From: Allobosea sp. TND4EK4
GTDB lineage: Bacteria > Pseudomonadota > Alphaproteobacteria > Rhizobiales > Beijerinckiaceae
DNA: 64,000 nt
Direction of reading: 5' to 3'
Assembly (NCBI RefSeq): GCF_900156025.1
Contig: NZ_FTMO01000003.1
Coordinates: forward strand, 62,001-126,000
Every line of letters begins with the position of its first letter. The first letter of the stretch is position 1. This document shows positions 9,982-19,480 of the stretch, in pieces. The notes beneath the pieces were generated by a model, which searched no databases, was not told the DNA's origin, and was given only the letters and a program-made list of their open reading frames with translations. Position numbers and translations under genes: made by a program.

Positions 9982-11330
9982 TGGCCATCGTCACCCCGCT
10001 GAAGACGGCCGCCGAACAGGCGCTGGTCCAGCAATACGCGGACGCCAAGGCCGAGCTGCCGGGCGGTCCCGCCGTGCGGAAGCTGCGCGAGGACGCCTTC
10101 GCCGGCTTCGAGGCCAAGGGCCTGCCGCATCGCCGGCTGGAATCCTGGCGCTATACCGACCTGCGCAGCCTGCTGCGCGAGGCGCGCCCGCTCGCCGATG
10201 GCGTCAAGGTGACCGATGCGGTCAAGGCGCGGCTCGCCTCGCTCAAGCTCGACGGGCTGCGTCTCGTGCTGGTCGATGGCGTCTTCGCGCCGGAGCTGTC
10301 GATGCTCGACGCCATTCCCGAAGGCCTCACGGTGCAGTCGCTCGCCGATGCGCTCGTGCAGCCCCGCGAGGATCTGGCACGCGTGCTCTCCGGCCCCTCG
10401 GTCGGCGCCGATGATGCGGGCCTGGCCCTCAACACAGCCCTGATGCGCGACGGCGTCTTCGTCGAGGTCGCGGACGGCGTCGCGCTGGCGCAGCCGGTCG
10501 TGATCGTCTCGCTCGCGTCGGCCGAGGCGGAGCGGGCGGCGTTCCACCGCTCGGTCGTGCTCGCCGGCAAGGGCGCCAAGGCGACCATCGTCGAGGTCAG
10601 CGAAGCCGCCGGCCCGGCTGCTCAACAGGTGAACGGCGCCATCGTCTTCGAGACGGGAGACGAGAGCGACATCCAGCATGTCCGCATGATCACCCGCCAC
10701 CAGGCCGCGAGCGTCGAGGTGCAGAGCCTGCTCGTGACCGTCGGCGCGCATGCGAAGTTCGATTCCTTCGCGCTGGTCTGCAATGCCGGCACGGTGCGCC
10801 AGCAGCATTTCGTCCGCTTCGCCGGCGAGCACACCGAGATCGGGCTGCGTGGCATCAACCTGATCAACAAGGCGCAGCATTCCGACGTCACGCTCGTCGT
10901 GGATCACGCGGTCCCGCACGGGACCAGCCGCGAGCTCTACAAGACCATTGCGGGCGGCGAGGCCACCGGCGTCTTCCAGGGCAAGGTCGTGGTGCGGCCG
11001 CATGCGCAGAAGACCGATGGCGGCATGAAGAGCAATGCGCTCCTCCTCAACGAGGGCGCGGCCATGTTCAACAAGCCCGAGCTCGAAATCTTCGCCGACG
11101 ACGTGGTCTGCGGCCATGGCGCCACTGTCGCGCAGATCGACTCCGAGCAGCTCTTCTACCTGATGGCGCGCGGCCTGCCGCGGGCCCAGGCCGAGGCTCT
11201 GGTTCTCCAGGCCTTCGCCGGGGAAGCGGCGGAGTTCATCGGCGATGAGGCCATCCGCGAGCTGGTGATGGGCGAAGTCGAGGCCTGGCTGAAGGCGCGC
11301 GAGGCTGCTGCCGAGGTGAGCACCGTCTGA
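9981..11330 (+). CDS. sufD: Fe-S cluster assembly protein SufD
   Basis: Partner of SufB in the SufBC2D scaffold. The 449-residue protein starts [15 protein letters not shown] at the ATG overlapping the sufC stop; upstream in-frame sequence is only antisense/alternate-frame sufC. The conserved N-terminal RRLESWRYTDLR and the C-terminal SufBD beta-helix with PHAQKTDGGMKSN and CGHGATVAQIDSEQLFYLMARG are present; the latter contains the conserved His implicated in the SufB-SufD interface. It overlaps the next gene by one base. Confidence 0.96.
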   Translation: MAIVTPLKTAAEQALVQQYADAKAELPGGPAVRKLREDAFAGFEAKGLPHRRLESWRYTDLRSLLREARPLADGVKVTDAVKARLASLKLDGLRLVLVDGVFAPELSMLDAIPEGLTVQSLADALVQPREDLARVLSGPSVGADDAGLALNTALMRDGVFVEVADGVALAQPVVIVSLASAEAERAAFHRSVVLAGKGAKATIVEVSEAAGPAAQQVNGAIVFETGDESDIQHVRMITRHQAASVEVQSLLVTVGAHAKFDSFALVCNAGTVRQQHFVRFAGEHTEIGLRGINLINKAQHSDVTLVVDHAVPHGTSRELYKTIAGGEATGVFQGKVVVRPHAQKTDGGMKSNALLLNEGAAMFNKPELEIFADDVVCGHGATVAQIDSEQLFYLMARGLPRAQAEALVLQAFAGEAAEFIGDEAIRELVMGEVEAWLKAREAAAEVSTV

Positions 11331-11542
11331 TGCCCTACATCAATCTCCAGATCACGAAGGGCGCGACGCGCGAGCAGAAGGCGCAGATCGTCAAGGAGTT
11401 CACCGAGACCCTGGTGAAGGTGCTCGGCAAGAACCCGCAGAACACCCATATCGTGATCCAGGAGATCGAGCGGGAGGATTGGGGGCATGCCGGCGAGCTC
11501 GTCGCCGGCCGCCAGCCCGATCCCGGAAAGGCCCGAGCATGA
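11330..11542 (+). CDS. 4-oxalocrotonate tautomerase family protein within the suf operon
   Basis: A 70-residue protein of the tautomerase superfamily, with MPYINLQITKGATREQ at the N-terminus. Pro2, which becomes residue 1 after Met removal, is the family's general base. The length matches 4-OT subunits (about 62 residues) plus a short tail. It overlaps sufD at its start and sufS at its stop (ATGA), so it is co-translated with Fe-S genes. Its substrate is unknown; a link to the suf pathway is inferred only from position. Confidence 0.85.
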   Translation: MPYINLQITKGATREQKAQIVKEFTETLVKVLGKNPQNTHIVIQEIEREDWGHAGELVAGRQPDPGKARA

Positions 11543-12792
11543 ATGCGGTCACCGGCCAGCCGACGTTGCGGCCCTATGACGTCGAGGCGGTGCGGCGAGA
11601 CTTCCCGATCCTGTCGCGCGAGGTCTACGGCAAGAAGCTCGTCTACCTCGACAACGCCGCCTCGGCGCAGAAGCCGAATGCGGTGATCGATGCGATGTCG
11701 ACACTGCTGCGCGAGGACTATTCCAACGTCCATCGCGGGCTCCACTACCTTGCTAATGCTTCGACGGAAGCCTATGAATCCGCTCGTGAAAGTGCCCGTC
11801 GTTTTCTCAATGCCAAGCATCTCGAAGAGATCGTCTTCACGCGGTCGTCGACCGGCGCGCTGAACCTCGTCGCCTCCTCGCTCGGGCGTCATCTGGACCT
11901 CGGCGAGGGCGACGAGATCATCGTCTCGATCCTGGAGCATCACTCCAACATCGTGCCCTGGCACTATTGGCGCGAGCGGTGCGGCGCCGTGATCAAATGG
12001 GCGCCGATCGACGCGGACGGCAATTTCCTGCTCGACGAATTCGAGAAATTGATCTCGCCGCGCACCAAGGTCGTCGCCCTGACCCATATGTCGAACGCGA
12101 CGGGGACGATCATCCCGATCGCGGAGGTCGCGAAGATCTGCCGGGCGCATGGCGTTCCGCTGGTGGTGGACGGCAGCCAGGGCGCAGTGCACCTGCCGGC
12201 CGACGTACAGGCGCTGGGCTGCGATTTCTACGCCTTCACCGGGCACAAGACCTATGGGCCGACCGGCTCCGGCGTGCTCTGGGGCCGCAAGGAGTGGCTC
12301 GACAAGCTTCCGCCCTATGAGGGCGGGGGCGAGATGATCGTCACCGTCACCGAGGACACGGTGACCTATAACGACCCGCCGCACCGCTTCGAGGCGGGGA
12401 CGCCGGCGATCGTGGAGGCGGTGGGCCTCGGCGTCGCGCTCGACTACATGATGGCGCTCGGCCGGGAGAACATCGCAGCGCATGAGGCCAGGCTCGGCGC
12501 CTATGCCATGGAGCGGCTGGGGGAGATGAACTCCATCCGCATCTTCGGCAAGGCGCGGGAGAAGGGCGCCATCGTCGCCTTCGAGATGAAGGGCGCTCAC
12601 GCGCATGACGTGGCGACGGTGATCGACCGTGCCGGCGTGGCTGTTCGGGCCGGGACCCATTGCGCCATGCCGCTTTTGGCACGATATGGTGTGACATCGA
12701 CCTGCCGCGCTTCCTTCGGGCTCTACAACACGCTCGAAGAGGTGGACGCGCTGGTCGATGCGCTGCGGAAGGCCGAAAGCCTGTTCGCGTGA
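11539..12792 (+). CDS. sufS: Cysteine desulfurase SufS (group II)
   Basis: Cysteine desulfurase that hands persulfide sulfur to the SUF scaffold. The ATG at 11539 (ATGA overlap with the tautomerase stop) gives 417 residues. The class V aminotransferase landmarks are YLDNAASAQKP, RGLHYLANAST, the PLP lysine Lys237 in FTGHKTYGPTGSG, and the catalytic Cys375 in RAGTHCAMPLL. No SufE or SufU gene lies in the operon, so the acceptor must be encoded elsewhere or be SufBCD itself. Confidence 0.96.
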   Translation: MNAVTGQPTLRPYDVEAVRRDFPILSREVYGKKLVYLDNAASAQKPNAVIDAMSTLLREDYSNVHRGLHYLANASTEAYESARESARRFLNAKHLEEIVFTRSSTGALNLVASSLGRHLDLGEGDEIIVSILEHHSNIVPWHYWRERCGAVIKWAPIDADGNFLLDEFEKLISPRTKVVALTHMSNATGTIIPIAEVAKICRAHGVPLVVDGSQGAVHLPADVQALGCDFYAFTGHKTYGPTGSGVLWGRKEWLDKLPPYEGGGEMIVTVTEDTVTYNDPPHRFEAGTPAIVEAVGLGVALDYMMALGRENIAAHEARLGAYAMERLGEMNSIRIFGKAREKGAIVAFEMKGAHAHDVATVIDRAGVAVRAGTHCAMPLLARYGVTSTCRASFGLYNTLEEVDALVDALRKAESLFA

Positions 12793-12910
12793 CGCATTTT
12801 CCGGCGGAGCCGATATCGCTCCGTTCCGCGAAGATGCGATAGGACAACGAACCGGAGCCTCGCGCTTGCTCAAGAAGCGCGGTACGCTCCGACAATCGAG
12901 GATTTGAGCC

Positions 12911-13309
12911 TTGGCCACCTCCGAGCCGATCGCGCTGAAGGAAGACGGTTTCAAGCCGAACGAGCCGCAGGTCGGCTCCGGCACGTCGCTACCGCCCGAA
13001 GAGATCGACCGCCTGACCGATGACATCGTCGCGGCGCTGAAGACGGTCTACGATCCCGAGATTCCCGCCGACATCTACGAGCTGGGCCTGATCTATCGCG
13101 TCGATATCGCCGACGACCGCCAGGTCGCGATCGACATGACCCTGACCGCGCCGGGCTGCCCGGTCGCCGGGGAGATGCCGGTCTGGGTCGAGAACGCGGT
13201 CAGCGCGGTCCCCGGCGTCATGGGCGTGACCGTCACCATGACCTTCGACCCGCCCTGGGACCAGTCGCGCATGTCCGACGAGGCCCGCGTCGCGCTCGAC
13301 ATGTGGTGA
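12911..13309 (+). CDS. sufT: SufT / MIP18-family (DUF59) Fe-S maturation protein
   Basis: A 132-residue DUF59 protein acting as an accessory Fe-S maturation factor. The family signature YDPEIPADIYELGLIY (about 47-62) and the conserved Cys83 in TAPGCPVAGEMP are visible, with the usual ending FDPPWDQSRMS. A TTG start at 12911 follows GAGG by about 9 nt. It is 118 bp after sufS and is probably the last gene of the main suf operon. Confidence 0.9.
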   Translation: MATSEPIALKEDGFKPNEPQVGSGTSLPPEEIDRLTDDIVAALKTVYDPEIPADIYELGLIYRVDIADDRQVAIDMTLTAPGCPVAGEMPVWVENAVSAVPGVMGVTVTMTFDPPWDQSRMSDEARVALDMW

Positions 13310-13403
13310 GACCTCGCTCCGGTGATGGATCGCATCTCATCGCTGCATTGGTCATGAGCGGGCGCGGCTGGCAGGAATAGGCGCAGCCGCCACGGAGCCT
13401 GCC

Positions 13404-14294
13404 ATGCCGACCTATCCCTACGAAACCCTCGATGTCTTCACGGACAAGCCGTTCGGCGGCAACCAGCTCGCCGTCTTCACCGATGCGCGGGGGCTGACCA
13501 GCGAGCAGATGCAATCGCTCGCCGCCGAGATGAACTACAGCGAGACGACCTTCGTGCTGCCGCCGGACGATCCGGCCGACGATGCGCGGGTCCGCATCTT
13601 CACGCGCACCGCCGAGATGCCCTTTGCCGGACACCCCAATGTCGGCACCGCCTTCGTGCTCGCCCGCCATGGCCGCGACCGCGGCGGCGTGCTGCGTTTC
13701 GAGGAGATCGCCGGGCTGGTCAGGGTCGAGGTCGTGCGCGATGCGTCGGGCGCGGTCACCGGCGCGACGATCGCGGCGCCCCAGCCGCTGACCAGGAGCA
13801 TCGAGCTGCCGGCCGAGGCGATCGCGGCTTGCGCCGGCCTCTCGCCGTCGGACATCGTGGTGACGAACCACCGGCCTGTGCGCGCCTCGGTCGGCGTCTT
13901 CTTCGTGCTGGCGGAGGTGACGCTGGAGGCCCTTTCGCGTGCCACGCCGGATCTGAGCCATTTCCGGGCGGTGCGGGACAAGACGCCGGAGCTGGAAGGC
14001 CGCTTCTCCCTGTTCCTTTATGCGCGGGACGGAGTCGCCGACATCCGCGCCCGGATGTTCGCGCCGATCAGCGGGACCTGGGAAGACCCGGCGACCGGCA
14101 GCGCCAGCGCCACGGTCGCCGCCTTGCTGCTCTCGCTCGATCACCGGAGCGAAGCGCGCTTCACGCTGACGCAGGGCGTCGAGATGGGCCGGCCGAGCCT
14201 CCTGCACCTGACCGCGCGGCGTGGCGAGGACGGTATCCGCGCCACGGTCGGCGGCGCCTGCGTGCCGATGTTCCGTGGCGAAGCGCTGCTATAG
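13404..14294 (+). CDS. PhzF family isomerase/epimerase
   Basis: A 296-residue PhzF-like protein with the two-lobed diaminopimelate-epimerase-type fold. Conserved features are the N-terminal [16 protein letters not shown], the catalytic-type Glu in MNYSETTFV (about 46-54), the motif [13 protein letters not shown] and the C-terminal [14 protein letters not shown]. Substrates of most PhzF homologues are unknown; a role in phenazine synthesis is not implied. An ATG at 13404 with GGAG upstream sets the start. Its stop overlaps by 6 nt the stop of the convergent mmcQ-like gene. Confidence 0.9.
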   Translation: MPTYPYETLDVFTDKPFGGNQLAVFTDARGLTSEQMQSLAAEMNYSETTFVLPPDDPADDARVRIFTRTAEMPFAGHPNVGTAFVLARHGRDRGGVLRFEEIAGLVRVEVVRDASGAVTGATIAAPQPLTRSIELPAEAIAACAGLSPSDIVVTNHRPVRASVGVFFVLAEVTLEALSRATPDLSHFRAVRDKTPELEGRFSLFLYARDGVADIRARMFAPISGTWEDPATGSASATVAALLLSLDHRSEARFTLTQGVEMGRPSLLHLTARRGEDGIRATVGGACVPMFRGEALL

Positions 14295-14645
14295 CCCCAG
14301 CTCGGCCCGCGCCCGCCGCGTCAGCCCGGCGGCGACGAGGCGGTGGCTCTCGCGCAGATAATCCTGCAAGGCGTCGTCCGGCATGCTGTCGGGCGAGAGC
14401 CACTGGATCCATTTCATGCCGCGCGAGGCGAGATAGGGCGCCGGCCTCAACCCCGGCTGCACGGCGAGGATGTCGAAGGCCATCGGCGAGCATTTGAAGC
14501 TCGCCGCCATCTCGCCGCCCTCCTGCACGCGACCGATGGCGAAGACCTTGCCGGCGACCTTCCAGACGACGGCATCGCCCCACTGGACGACGCGATGAGC
14601 CGCCGGCAGGCTGGCGCAGAAGCCGTCGTAAGCCTGCGGCGACAT
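14289..14645 (-). CDS. MmcQ/YjbR family protein
   Basis: A 118-residue member of the MmcQ/YjbR family (CyaY-like fold, sometimes DNA binding). Visible features are the motif WGDAVVWKVAGKVFAI (22-37), FKCSPMAFDIL and the tail segment SHRLVAAGLTRRARAELG. It lies 3 bp beyond the 3' end of the dehydrogenase gene on the same strand and converges on phzF. Function is not established for most members. Confidence 0.85.
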   Translation of the reverse strand: MSPQAYDGFCASLPAAHRVVQWGDAVVWKVAGKVFAIGRVQEGGEMAASFKCSPMAFDILAVQPGLRPAPYLASRGMKWIQWLSPDSMPDDALQDYLRESHRLVAAGLTRRARAELGL

Positions 14646-14648
14646 CCC

Positions 14649-15716
14649 TCAGTAGCTTTCGGCATCGATCCCGTGAGCGGCCGCGGCCGCCACGATCTGA
14701 GACCACGTCTCGTCATCGAGCGGGATGCCGACGGCGCCGCGCTCGGCCCGCATCAGCCGCTCCTTCTCGCCCGGCACGAGGACCGGGTTGGCCGGGTCCT
14801 GCGGCTTGGCCGCATGGACGAAGGCGAGATAGCTTTCGATGCGGCTCTTGCGCAGGGCAGAGTCGGGCTCGAGCCGGGCCGGATCGAGGATCACGCCGAA
14901 GAGCGAATTGATGATCCAGGTCTTCGCCGGCTTCTCGTCGATGCGGGCGGCGCCCATCAGTCCGGCGGAGAGCAACTCGGCGATCAACGAGAGGCCCGCG
15001 CCCTTGTGGTCGCCGAAGGGAAGCAGCGCGCCGAGCGGGTGGTCGGGGCTGGCGAAGACATGGGCGGGGTCCGTCGTCGGGCGCCCCTCGCCATCGATGA
15101 TGTAGCCCGGCGGCACCGGCTCGCCCTTGTTGAGCGCGACGCGGGCCTTGCCATGCGCCATCCGGCTCGTGGCAAAATCGAGGATCAGGGGGTCGCCGCC
15201 CGGGAGCGGGATGCCGATGGCGTGCGGGTTGGTGCCGAATCGGGCTTCCTTCGCGCCATAGGGTGCGACGATCGGCGGGCGCCCCGCGACATTGACCCAG
15301 AAGAACGAGATCAGGCCCGCCGCCGCCGCCACCTCGGCGTAATGGCCGATGCGGCCGATGTGATGCGAGTCGAGCAGGTTGACGATGGCGACGCCATTCG
15401 CCTTCGCCATCAGGACGGCGCGGTCCACGGCGTTGCGCGCATTGGGCTGGCCCAGCGCGATCTGGCCGTCGATGATGAGGAAGGGGGCGGCATCGAGCCG
15501 GATCGTCCCCTTTGCGGCAGGGCTGAGGTTTCCATCCGCCAGCGACTGGAAATACAGCGGGATCATCCCGACACCATGGCTGTCATGGCCGCTGAGGTTG
15601 GCCAGCACGAGATGCTCGGCCGTCTCCTGCGCTTCAGCCTCGTTCCAGCCGGCGGCGACGACCATGTCGTGGACCAGCCTGTGCAGGGCTTCGGGGCGAT
15701 GAAGGCGGTAGGTCAT
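14649..15716 (-). CDS. Ldh family (malate/L-lactate/ureidoglycolate dehydrogenase-type) oxidoreductase
   Basis: NAD(P)-dependent dehydrogenase of the LDH2/MDH2 (YlbC/YiaK) family, 355 residues from the ATG at 15716, which has an AGGAAG site upstream. Family landmarks are the conserved His in GHDSHGVGMIPLY (about 45), FFWVNVAGRPPIVAPYGAKEARFGTNPHAIGIP, DFATSRMAHGK and GDHKGAGLSLIAELLSAG. The substrate cannot be set from sequence. With mmcQ it forms a two-gene minus-strand unit inserted between sufT/phzF and sufA. Confidence 0.9.
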   Translation of the reverse strand: MTYRLHRPEALHRLVHDMVVAAGWNEAEAQETAEHLVLANLSGHDSHGVGMIPLYFQSLADGNLSPAAKGTIRLDAAPFLIIDGQIALGQPNARNAVDRAVLMAKANGVAIVNLLDSHHIGRIGHYAEVAAAAGLISFFWVNVAGRPPIVAPYGAKEARFGTNPHAIGIPLPGGDPLILDFATSRMAHGKARVALNKGEPVPPGYIIDGEGRPTTDPAHVFASPDHPLGALLPFGDHKGAGLSLIAELLSAGLMGAARIDEKPAKTWIINSLFGVILDPARLEPDSALRKSRIESYLAFVHAAKPQDPANPVLVPGEKERLMRAERGAVGIPLDDETWSQIVAAAAAHGIDAESY

Positions 15717-15866
15717 GGCGTGGCTTCCTTTTCGGCCCCGAACTGTGCATGAGCGGCCCGCCTTCGCAATGCCGGCGGTGGAGGGGCGAGCTGGATCGGG
15801 TGCATGACGCCGCAGCATCTCGACGCGGGGCCCCGCGATCCCTATCTTAGGAACTCATCTTGCTTC

Positions 15867-15885
15867 ACCGGGCCTTGAACCCGGT
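15867..15885 (+). promoter_or_regulatory. Leader hairpin of sufA, matching the sufB leader
   Basis: Stem ACCGGG/CCCGGT around loop CCTTGAA, ending 14 nt before the sufA ATG and just before its GGAGGG ribosome binding site. The 15-nt core is identical to the sufB leader hairpin 8 kb away. The outer base pairs differ but still pair (here A-T and C-G beyond the core; G-C in sufB). Confidence 0.5.
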
Positions 15886-15899
15886 CGAGGAGGGAAACG

Positions 15900-16286
15900 A
15901 TGTTCTCCATTCCGGGCCTCAAGGTCGTCTCACTGACCGATGCTGCCGCCGAGCGCATCGGCCAGATCATGGCGCAAGCGAACGGTGATGCGCCGGCGCT
16001 GGGTTTGCGCGTCGGCGTCAAGAAGGGCGGCTGCGCGGGTATGGAATACACCTTCGACATCGCGCGGGCGGTCGAGAAGGGCGACGAGGTGGTGACGGAG
16101 AAGGGCGCGACGGTGATCGTCGACGCGAAGGCGGTGCTGTTCCTGCTGGGCACCGAACTCGACTTCAGGACGGACCGCTTCTCCTCCACCTTCGTGTTCA
16201 ACAACCCCAATCAGGTCTCGGCCTGCGGCTGCGGCGAATCGGTCGAGATCAAGCCGCGCGGCGAGGACGCTCTCGCGGCATCCTGA
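15900..16286 (+). CDS. sufA: A-type Fe-S carrier SufA/IscA (HesB family)
   Basis: A-type carrier that receives or transfers Fe-S clusters. The 128-residue protein has the three conserved cysteines: Cys45 in KKGGCAGMEY and Cys109/Cys111 in ACGCGES. The sequence FVFNNPNQVSACGCGESVEI is characteristic. The leader hairpin shared with sufB suggests co-regulation even though the gene is separated from the operon by three unrelated genes. It is followed after 2 nt by a TfoX-domain gene. Confidence 0.95.
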   Translation: MFSIPGLKVVSLTDAAAERIGQIMAQANGDAPALGLRVGVKKGGCAGMEYTFDIARAVEKGDEVVTEKGATVIVDAKAVLFLLGTELDFRTDRFSSTFVFNNPNQVSACGCGESVEIKPRGEDALAAS

Positions 16287-16288
16287 CG

Positions 16289-16645
16289 ATGGAGGTCGCG
16301 GCGCTGGAGGATGTTTTTGCTCCGCTCGGGCCTGTCCAGATTCGGCGGATGTTCGGCGGGCGCGGTATCTATGCCGATGGGCTGATGTTCGCGCTGGAGA
16401 TCGGCGGCGTCATCTACCTGAAAACCTGCGAGGCGAACCGCTCGGCCTTCCGCGAGAGCGGCAGCGAACCTTTTCGCTATGTCTCCCGCGGGGCAGAGCG
16501 GGAGACCAGCTATTGGCGGCTCCCCGACAATGCGCTGGACGATCCGGACATCTTGGCCGGCTGGGTGACCTTGGCGCGGCAAGCCGCTACGACGACCGCG
16601 ACGGTCAGGCGACGCGGCTCGCTGGCTCGAAAGCTTCCTCGGTAA
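16289..16645 (+). CDS. TfoX N-terminal domain protein
   Basis: A 118-residue protein made only of the TfoX N-terminal domain: RRMFGGRGIYADGLMFALE (about 19-37), IYLKTCEANRSAF and the C-terminal SYWRLPDNALDD. It lacks the TfoX C-terminal domain, so a competence role is not implied. It starts 2 nt after sufA and is probably co-transcribed with it. Its last 41 bp overlap the 3' end of the convergent GGDEF gene. Confidence 0.85.
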   Translation: MEVAALEDVFAPLGPVQIRRMFGGRGIYADGLMFALEIGGVIYLKTCEANRSAFRESGSEPFRYVSRGAERETSYWRLPDNALDDPDILAGWVTLARQAATTTATVRRRGSLARKLPR

Positions 16646-17657
16646 CGGTGCGGTTGCGACCGTCGCGCTTGGCCTGCATCAGCGCCTGGTCGGCGCGATC
16701 GACGAGCGAGCCGGAGGTGTCGCCGCGGCGGTACATCGCCACGCCGAGCGAGATGGTGATGCGGCCGAGATTCTCGTTGGTGGAGCGCTTGATCAGCTCG
16801 CGCGTCAGCAGCGCCTGCCGGACCGTCTCGGCGCCGAACTTGCCGGCGATGACGTCCGCCTCCGGCAGGATGATGGCGAATTCCTCGCCGCCGAAGCGGC
16901 TGATGACCGCCTTCTCCTTGAACTTGTCCTTCATCGTGCGTGCCACGAGCCGCAGCACCTGGTCGCCCGTCAGGTGGCCATGGGCGTCGTTGAAGCGCTT
17001 GAAGAAATCGATATCGGCCATCACGACGGCGAAGGGTTCGCGGCGCAGCGTCGCCTCGTCGATCGCCTTCTGCAGCATCTCCTCGAAATGGCGGCGGTTG
17101 GCGAGGCCGGTGAGCGAGTCGGTCAGCGCCTCGGCGCGCGTCGATTCCAGTGCCTCGCGCAGATTGCGGATTTCGTTGGAGCTGTTGCGCAGTTCGGCCT
17201 CGAGCTGGGCCTTGCGCGTGATCTCCTCACGCGTCGACATCACCAGCGCCTCGACCCATTCGCGCAGCTTCTGCCGGTCCGTCGTCGGCGGAACCTCCTC
17301 GGACATGGCGGTCAGGCGGCCGTGATAGAGCTCGCTGGAGCCCAGCGCCTTGTCGACCAGTGCCATCATCGCGTCGATCTCGCCCATCACCTGCAGGCTG
17401 GTGCGTTCGGCCTGCTTGGTGAAGCGCTCGGTGCTGATGAAGCGCTCATAGACGTCGTCGATGTCGGCGGTGGTGACCTTGCCTTCGTTCCCCGCGATGA
17501 TCGCGTTCAGGGCGTTGGTGACCGAAGGCATCTCGCCGCTGAGATGGGCGTACCAAACCTCGAAGGCGCGCGGGTAGGTCGGCGAATTGTGCTGGCGCAT
17601 CGCGGCGAGGACGCGCTCGGCGATCTCGTGCTGTGCTGAAACAGGGGCTTCGCTCAT
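16605..17657 (-). CDS. GGDEF-domain diguanylate cyclase
   Basis: Likely makes cyclic di-GMP from two GTP. From the ATG at 17657 it has 350 residues. An N-terminal helical region of about 170 residues has no recognisable sensor. A predicted coiled-coil linker (about 150-180) follows, and then the GGDEF domain with DSLTGLANRRHFEE, DIDFFKRFNDAHGH and the active-site loop RFGGEEF. No RxxD inhibitory site precedes that loop, so product inhibition is not expected. In-frame sequence upstream to 17768 is open, but it coincides with a highly folded leader (17670-17750). The spacing suggests post-transcriptional control. Confidence 0.93.
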   Translation of the reverse strand: MSEAPVSAQHEIAERVLAAMRQHNSPTYPRAFEVWYAHLSGEMPSVTNALNAIIAGNEGKVTTADIDDVYERFISTERFTKQAERTSLQVMGEIDAMMALVDKALGSSELYHGRLTAMSEEVPPTTDRQKLREWVEALVMSTREEITRKAQLEAELRNSSNEIRNLREALESTRAEALTDSLTGLANRRHFEEMLQKAIDEATLRREPFAVVMADIDFFKRFNDAHGHLTGDQVLRLVARTMKDKFKEKAVISRFGGEEFAIILPEADVIAGKFGAETVRQALLTRELIKRSTNENLGRITISLGVAMYRRGDTSGSLVDRADQALMQAKRDGRNRTVTEEAFEPASRVA

Positions 17658-17750
17658 GTCAACGCCATCCCGTACGAAGCGGGTCGTGGCCTTCGGCCAC
17701 GTCAGCTTCGATCCTGAAATCGAAGCGGGACATCCTGTCCGTCTGTACGG
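17658..17750 (-). promoter_or_regulatory. Structured leader RNA of the GGDEF gene (riboswitch-like, novel)
   Basis: On the minus strand the leader can close with CCGTAC/GTACGG (17745-17750 with 17670-17675). It encloses three perfect hairpins: GGACA/TGTCC (17728-17740), GCTTCGAT/ATCGAAGC (17705-17726) and GTGGCC/GGCCAC (17686-17700), giving a four-way junction. The segment at 17675-17680 (CGAAGC on the plus strand) can instead pair with 17705-17710, which breaks the middle hairpin. A local CCCG/CGGG hairpin could hide the weak GGGATGG ribosome-binding region just before the ATG. It does not look like the GEMM c-di-GMP riboswitch consensus. The folds are by eye. Confidence 0.5.
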
Positions 17751-17844
17751 CGGCATGCGCCCGTCCACCGCAGCAACTTCTGTCGCTTCGGCGAGAGCAA
17801 GTTAGGGGAAAGGCAGTTAAGGACCGGTTGATGCCGCTACGTTA

Positions 17845-19317
<1,473 letters not shown>

Positions 19318-19480
19318 CGCGTTTGGCGCTTCTTCAGGGTCGGTGACATGCGGGCGGGATGACCTGCTCAACCGCTCGCTGGCGCGACAACAGGATTTGC
19401 GCGCCTTCGGACCCCTGTGGAATGCGCAGAAAGCGTGGCAAAGTCAATCTTCTAGCCTGAAAAAGGACGCCCTACGCCTC

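Noticed and set aside
17658..17768. N-terminal extension of the GGDEF protein
   Set aside because: The frame is open, but the sequence is a set of perfect hairpins and the peptide has no similarity to the family. The ATG at 17657 gives a normal N-terminus.
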